Origin: Methanarcanum sp963640855
Lineage (GTDB): Archaea > Thermoplasmatota > Thermoplasmata > Methanomassiliicoccales > Methanomethylophilaceae
Assembly: GCA_963640855.1 (NCBI GenBank)
Contig: CAVIAJ010000028.1
Location: 1-9,037 of the forward strand
DNA length: 9,037 bases
Direction: 5' to 3'
Part shown: positions 6,399-9,037 of the stretch, piece after piece
Layout: each line of letters begins with the position of its first letter
How positions within the stretch are numbered: position 1 is the stretch's first letter
The notes under the pieces: model-generated
Databases searched by the model: none
Told to the model about the DNA's origin: nothing
What the model saw: only the letters and a program-made list of their open reading frames with translations
Program-made: the position numbers and the translations under genes

Positions 6399-6485
6399 TG
6401 GTGCAAGGGACGAGATTTGAACTCGCGGACCACTAAGGACTAGCCCCTCAAGCTAGCGTCGTTGGCCATGCTTGACTACCCTTGC
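6399..6485 (-). tRNA. tRNA-Leu (anticodon GAG), CCA encoded
   Basis: A complete class II tRNA read on the minus strand. The 7-bp acceptor stem pairs GCAAGGG with CCCTTGC, followed by discriminator A (6402) and a genomically encoded CCA (6399-6401). The anticodon stem CTAGC/GCTAG encloses the loop TTGAGGG, giving anticodon GAG at 6447-6449, which reads leucine codons CUC and CUU. The T arm has loop TTCAAAT on a 5-bp stem closed by a G-U pair. A long variable arm (about 13 bases containing CTTAGTGG) confirms the leucine class. No intron is present. It is convergent with the phosphatase gene, and its promoter lies at 6511-6520. Confidence 0.97.
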
Positions 6486-6510
6486 AGGTATACCCCCCGA
6501 ATAGAACTGG

Positions 6511-6520
6511 GTTAATAAGC
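6511..6520 (-). promoter_or_regulatory. candidate TATA box for tRNA-Leu
   Basis: On the minus strand the region reads GCTTATTAAC, preceded by the purine-rich CAAAA that would suit a TFB recognition element. It is centred about 30 bases before the mature tRNA 5' end, so transcription should start within a few bases of the tRNA. Confidence 0.5.
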
Positions 6521-6619
6521 TTTTGCTTTGGGTTTCAGTTCGGGAACGTGAATATGGTGAAAGATACCGGAACAAATGATCTGGAGGATGTTTGCCGAAG
6601 ATTAAGAGAATGATAATCA

Positions 6620-6649
6620 ATAAAGAGAAAGGGAGGGTCCGAAGACCCT
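6620..6649 (-). terminator. hairpin plus pyrimidine tract after the adhesin gene
   Basis: On the minus strand, 29 bases after the adhesin stop codon, AGGGTC and GACCCT form a 6-bp stem closed by a TTCG tetraloop (C-TTCG-G, an unusually stable RNA loop). A pyrimidine-rich tract CCCTTTCTCTTTA follows directly. It is well placed to end the adhesin transcript before the tRNA-Leu promoter. The rest of the gap (6486-6677) shows no convincing gene. Confidence 0.55.
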
Positions 6650-6677
6650 GGTTTGTTTGATATCGTTCAGGACACAA

Positions 6678-9037
6678 TTAACTTGTTACCTGTTGACAGT
6701 TGTAGGTGACTTTTCCAGAGTTGCTTCCGTCGCTAATCCAAGCATTTCTGTTACCGCAGAAATCACCCCATGTCATTCCGTCACCACCGCTGTACTTCGA
6801 ATCTGTAGATTTACCACCTTTCGCGATATTCATATAGTTATGGCTCAGATCCTGAGTGATAGTGACAGTAGTGTCAACTCCACAACCCTTAATTGTAAGG
6901 GAATGGCCTGTAAACACAGCACCTGCGATCCCGCCTATGTCGCGGTACGCAGTGAGTTTTGTATTCAAAACGTTACATTTCTCAATAATTCCTGAACATA
7001 TTCCTGCGATTCCGCCGACTTTATCTCCGTTATCATATGATGCCGTTGCACCACTTGATGCAGTGTTCTCAACTGTAGCGGTAATTTCGGAATCCGTCAC
7101 ATGACAGTTATTAATGCACTTTATAGTCGATGCATAACCGACTATTCCGCCGGCGTAGTGATTGCTGGAGACAGTAGCTTTACAGATATTCAGATTCATC
7201 ACGGAACAGTTTTCTCCTGTGATATATCCGAAGAATCCGGCATACTGTTTATTGTCAGTGACTTTGAAATTCGATACTTTATGGTTCTTTCCGTCGAAGG
7301 TTCCCTTAAACGATTTGTCTATACTGTTACCGATCGGTGTCCATTCCGCACCGTCAAGGTCCAAATCCGCAGCAAGTATGACTGCTTTTCCGACAAATGT
7401 TTCTCCTTTGTTGACAGCATCAGCGAAATTACGGAGATCAGTTACAGTACTGATAGTAAGATCGGGTGTTTTGACAACATAGTTCTCGCCGTCTTTAACT
7501 GATACTTTGTCATTCGCAACGAATGTTCCTCCGTGATTGTCATCTCCGGTTGACGGATCGTATCCGGCAAATGTTCCTGCATTGATGACAATCTTACCGT
7601 TGGACGCATTCTGAACATTGATAAGCGCACCGTTTACCTTGTCTGTCTTGCCATTGAAGGTTCCGCCGTTTATTGTAATTGTTCCTCCGTATGCATAAGC
7701 AGCACCGCTGCCTTTTTCGACATTGGTGAACGTTCCGTTACCGTTTATTGTTATCGATGCGCCAGGGTCACGTGTTCCGACGGTAACCGCATCATCAATC
7801 GATGCAGCTTCGAATGTTCCGTTACCGTCTATTACAAGTTCTCCCCAAACCTTGAATCCCCATAATTTGGAGAATGTTATTTTCTTTCCACCTTCAACGG
7901 TAAGTTTGGATGATACGCCCACAGGAATGCCTATGTTGTAGTTATTGTCAGATGTTTCAGACGTTTCGGTAAACGTAATGTCATCGTTAACAACAACATT
8001 GAGTCCGAAAGCGAGTGCAAGTGCAAGAGCATCGGCGGTCGTAGCAGTTACTTTCTCATCTGCTTTCATTATTATGAATTCCGAGAAGTGACTGGTCTCG
8101 AATGTGATTGATGTCTTATTATTCAAAGAATCATAGCTGTAAGAAACAACTGTCGGCTGTTTTCCATCACCGAGGTATGCTACTTTCGGTGCACCGGCAG
8201 TTGTAAGATCGCCAACGACTTCGACTGTGATAAATGCACTTCCGCCCAATTCACTGACGGAAGTCTTCTCATTCGTCAGAGACAGATCCACAACCGTACT
8301 GTTGCCTACACTGAATCCGGAGGTTGATGAGAGTTCTTTGGATGTTACTGTGAGCTGCATACCGCTTTCAGCGTTCTTTGCACTTGAAAGATCCACTGTT
8401 ACGGGAACCGCAGTTGCCTTTCCCTCAGCTCCAGATTCTCCCCTGACAACCTTGTTACCGGCTATGGATGCAGTTCCGCCTGTCAGTTCGGTTGTGGGGA
8501 AGTTACCCTGATAGAGTTCCGCTTTGATTTTGAAGGAGAAACTCTGTGCTGTCGTCGAGTCCCATCCAGAATCGGTATTGATTGTGATAGAGTCTGCAGC
8601 CACTGCTGTGTAATTGTCAGCCTTTGCGAATGTTTTCCAATCCAACAGGACAATCTTGTTCTCTTTCGTAAGATCGGAAATCTTAGTGCTTGTTCCGTCG
8701 TAACCGATTGAAATGTGATCTCTGGCAGTAGAATCCAAGTTGTCCACATTTAATGTGGCGACAACACATGCAACCGTTGGAATCGATGCTTTGTACTGTA
8801 AATCGTAAGGAATCGATATTGCTGCATTTGCGGCAAGATTCGTTACTCCAAACGTTTTGGATTCAGAGTCGTAAACGACTCCCGTACCTATTGATTTTGA
8901 ATTGTTGAGTATCTTGTCGTCATCGACTGTCAGCTTCAGATCGAGCGTGGCAGTGTTGACATTTATCGTCGTTTCCTCCACATCGGAGAACCACGAATAC
9001 GTAATTCCCGATACGGCAGTCAGCGCAAGAGCGATGA
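6678..9037 (-). CDS. secreted adhesin-like protein with beta-helix repeats and GLUG modules (5' end beyond window)
   Basis: At least 785 residues are visible and the reading frame is open to the right edge. The in-frame GTG at 8981 is unlikely to be the start, because upstream codons give a hydrophobic run (IALALTAV) followed by SGITYSWFSDVEETT, closely resembling SipW/TasA-type export signals. After cleavage the order would be a beta-rich TasA/CalY-like region (about 8500-8970), a beta-sandwich region ending in ETSHFSEFIIM (about 8060-8110), a parallel beta-helix with four units of the type ITINGGTF (7567-7840), a WTPIG...GTFDG lead-in (about 7265-7350) and four GLUG-like modules centred on GGIxG (6910-7245). 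GLUG and beta-helix proteins are typical surface adhesins. Several cysteines cluster in the C-terminal third. No C-terminal membrane anchor or sorting motif is visible, so attachment is unclear. Binding partner and exact role are unknown. Confidence 0.8.
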   Translation of the reverse strand, partial: IALALTAVSGITYSWFSDVEETTINVNTATLDLKLTVDDDKILNNSKSIGTGVVYDSESKTFGVTNLAANAAISIPYDLQYKASIPTVACVVATLNVDNLDSTARDHISIGYDGTSTKISDLTKENKIVLLDWKTFAKADNYTAVAADSITINTDSGWDSTTAQSFSFKIKAELYQGNFPTTELTGGTASIAGNKVVRGESGAEGKATAVPVTVDLSSAKNAESGMQLTVTSKELSSTSGFSVGNSTVVDLSLTNEKTSVSELGGSAFITVEVVGDLTTAGAPKVAYLGDGKQPTVVSYSYDSLNNKTSITFETSHFSEFIIMKADEKVTATTADALALALAFGLNVVVNDDITFTETSETSDNNYNIGIPVGVSSKLTVEGGKKITFSKLWGFKVWGELVIDGNGTFEAASIDDAVTVGTRDPGASITINGNGTFTNVEKGSGAAYAYGGTITINGGTFNGKTDKVNGALINVQNASNGKIVINAGTFAGYDPSTGDDNHGGTFVANDKVSVKDGENYVVKTPDLTISTVTDLRNFADAVNKGETFVGKAVILAADLDLDGAEWTPIGNSIDKSFKGTFDGKNHKVSNFKVTDNKQYAGFFGYITGENCSVMNLNICKATVSSNHYAGGIVGYASTIKCINNCHVTDSEITATVENTASSGATASYDNGDKVGGIAGICSGIIEKCNVLNTKLTAYRDIGGIAGAVFTGHSLTIKGCGVDTTVTITQDLSHNYMNIAKGGKSTDSKYSGGDGMTWGDFCGNRNAWISDGSNSGKVTYNCQQVTS
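6910..7245 (-). repeat. four GLUG-like modules in the adhesin
   Basis: Modules are recognised by YAGFFGY (about 7223-7243), YAGGIVGYAS (7130-7159), KVGGIAGICSG (about 6985-7021) and DIGGIAGAVF (6910-6941). Each is followed by a Cys-containing beta strand of the type NCxV. They are 25 to 45 residues apart and form a short solenoid. Confidence 0.65.
7567..7840 (-). repeat. beta-helix coding repeats (four ING-GTF units)
   Basis: Within the adhesin gene, four degenerate units encode LVIDGNGTF, ITINGNGTF, ITINGGTF and IVINAGTF, spaced roughly 75-85 bases apart. The DNA is still similar between units: TTCCGTTACCGT occurs on the plus strand near 7734 and again near 7818, pointing to internal duplication. 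Confidence 0.6.

Noticed and set aside
6554..6613. A 19-codon ATG frame on the plus strand between the tRNA and adhesin genes
   Set aside because: It is too short to separate from chance, has no clear ribosome-binding site, and the only AT-rich element upstream is explained by the tRNA promoter.
6453..6677. A 74-codon open frame on the minus strand
   Set aside because: It runs through the tRNA-Leu promoter and into the tRNA gene, has no recognisable domain, and begins inside the adhesin 3' region.
7567..7840. Possible CRISPR-like periodic repeats
   Set aside because: The period of 75-85 bases comes from degenerate protein repeats in frame; the repeats are not identical and there are no unique spacers.
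8979..8981. GTG as the start of the adhesin-like gene
   Set aside because: The frame stays open upstream and encodes a hydrophobic export signal just before this codon, so the true start lies outside the window.
6678..8981. Long open frames on the plus strand opposite the adhesin gene (for example 7101-7502)
   Set aside because: They mirror the repetitive low-complexity coding strand, have no domain signatures, and overlap a gene with clear signal, beta-helix and GLUG modules.

Overview
The window looks archaeal, most likely a euryarchaeal methanogen. A gut-type lineage such as Methanomassiliicoccales would fit, but that placement is inference. The supporting evidence is a deoxyhypusine synthase (absent from most bacteria), a class II tRNA-Leu that resembles archaeal forms, and AT-rich TATA-like boxes about 25-33 bases before several start codons, as expected for leaderless or short-leader transcripts. 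The window also carries a large secreted beta-helix/GLUG adhesin-like protein of the kind common in gut methanogens. Base composition is moderate and even.

Layout. Positions 67-492 (minus) encode a small cysteine-rich MetV-like protein ending at a TAG codon. It is divergent from a 518-residue aldehyde dehydrogenase (578-2134, plus). T-rich terminator-like sequence and a very strong GC-rich hairpin (2194-2230) follow. Next comes a two-gene unit: deoxyhypusine synthase (2313-3263) overlapping by one base (TGATG) a divergent isopropylmalate/isocitrate dehydrogenase family protein (3263-4252). The second gene ends in a TTAA palindrome that also holds the stop codon of rarA on the opposite strand (4249-5568, minus). 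rarA is divergent from a HAD-family phosphatase (5666-6349, plus), and a perfect inverted repeat lies between their two candidate TATA boxes. A tRNA-Leu(GAG) gene with encoded CCA follows on the minus strand (6399-6485). The rest is one long minus-strand gene for a secreted adhesin-like protein that runs off the right end of the window.

How the genes relate. Most are housekeeping or metabolic functions in small transcription units: hypusine modification of aIF5A, replication-fork maintenance, phosphoester hydrolysis, aldehyde oxidation and one-carbon metabolism. The accessory part is the surface protein. The least explained items are the dehydrogenase-family protein coupled to deoxyhypusine synthase, which seems to lack the family's catalytic Tyr and Lys; the palindromes in both divergent promoter regions, which share the 9-mer ACCTTCGGT; the possible amber extension of the first gene; and the SipW/TasA-like export signal of the adhesin. 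No CRISPR array, insertion sequence or obvious defence system is present.
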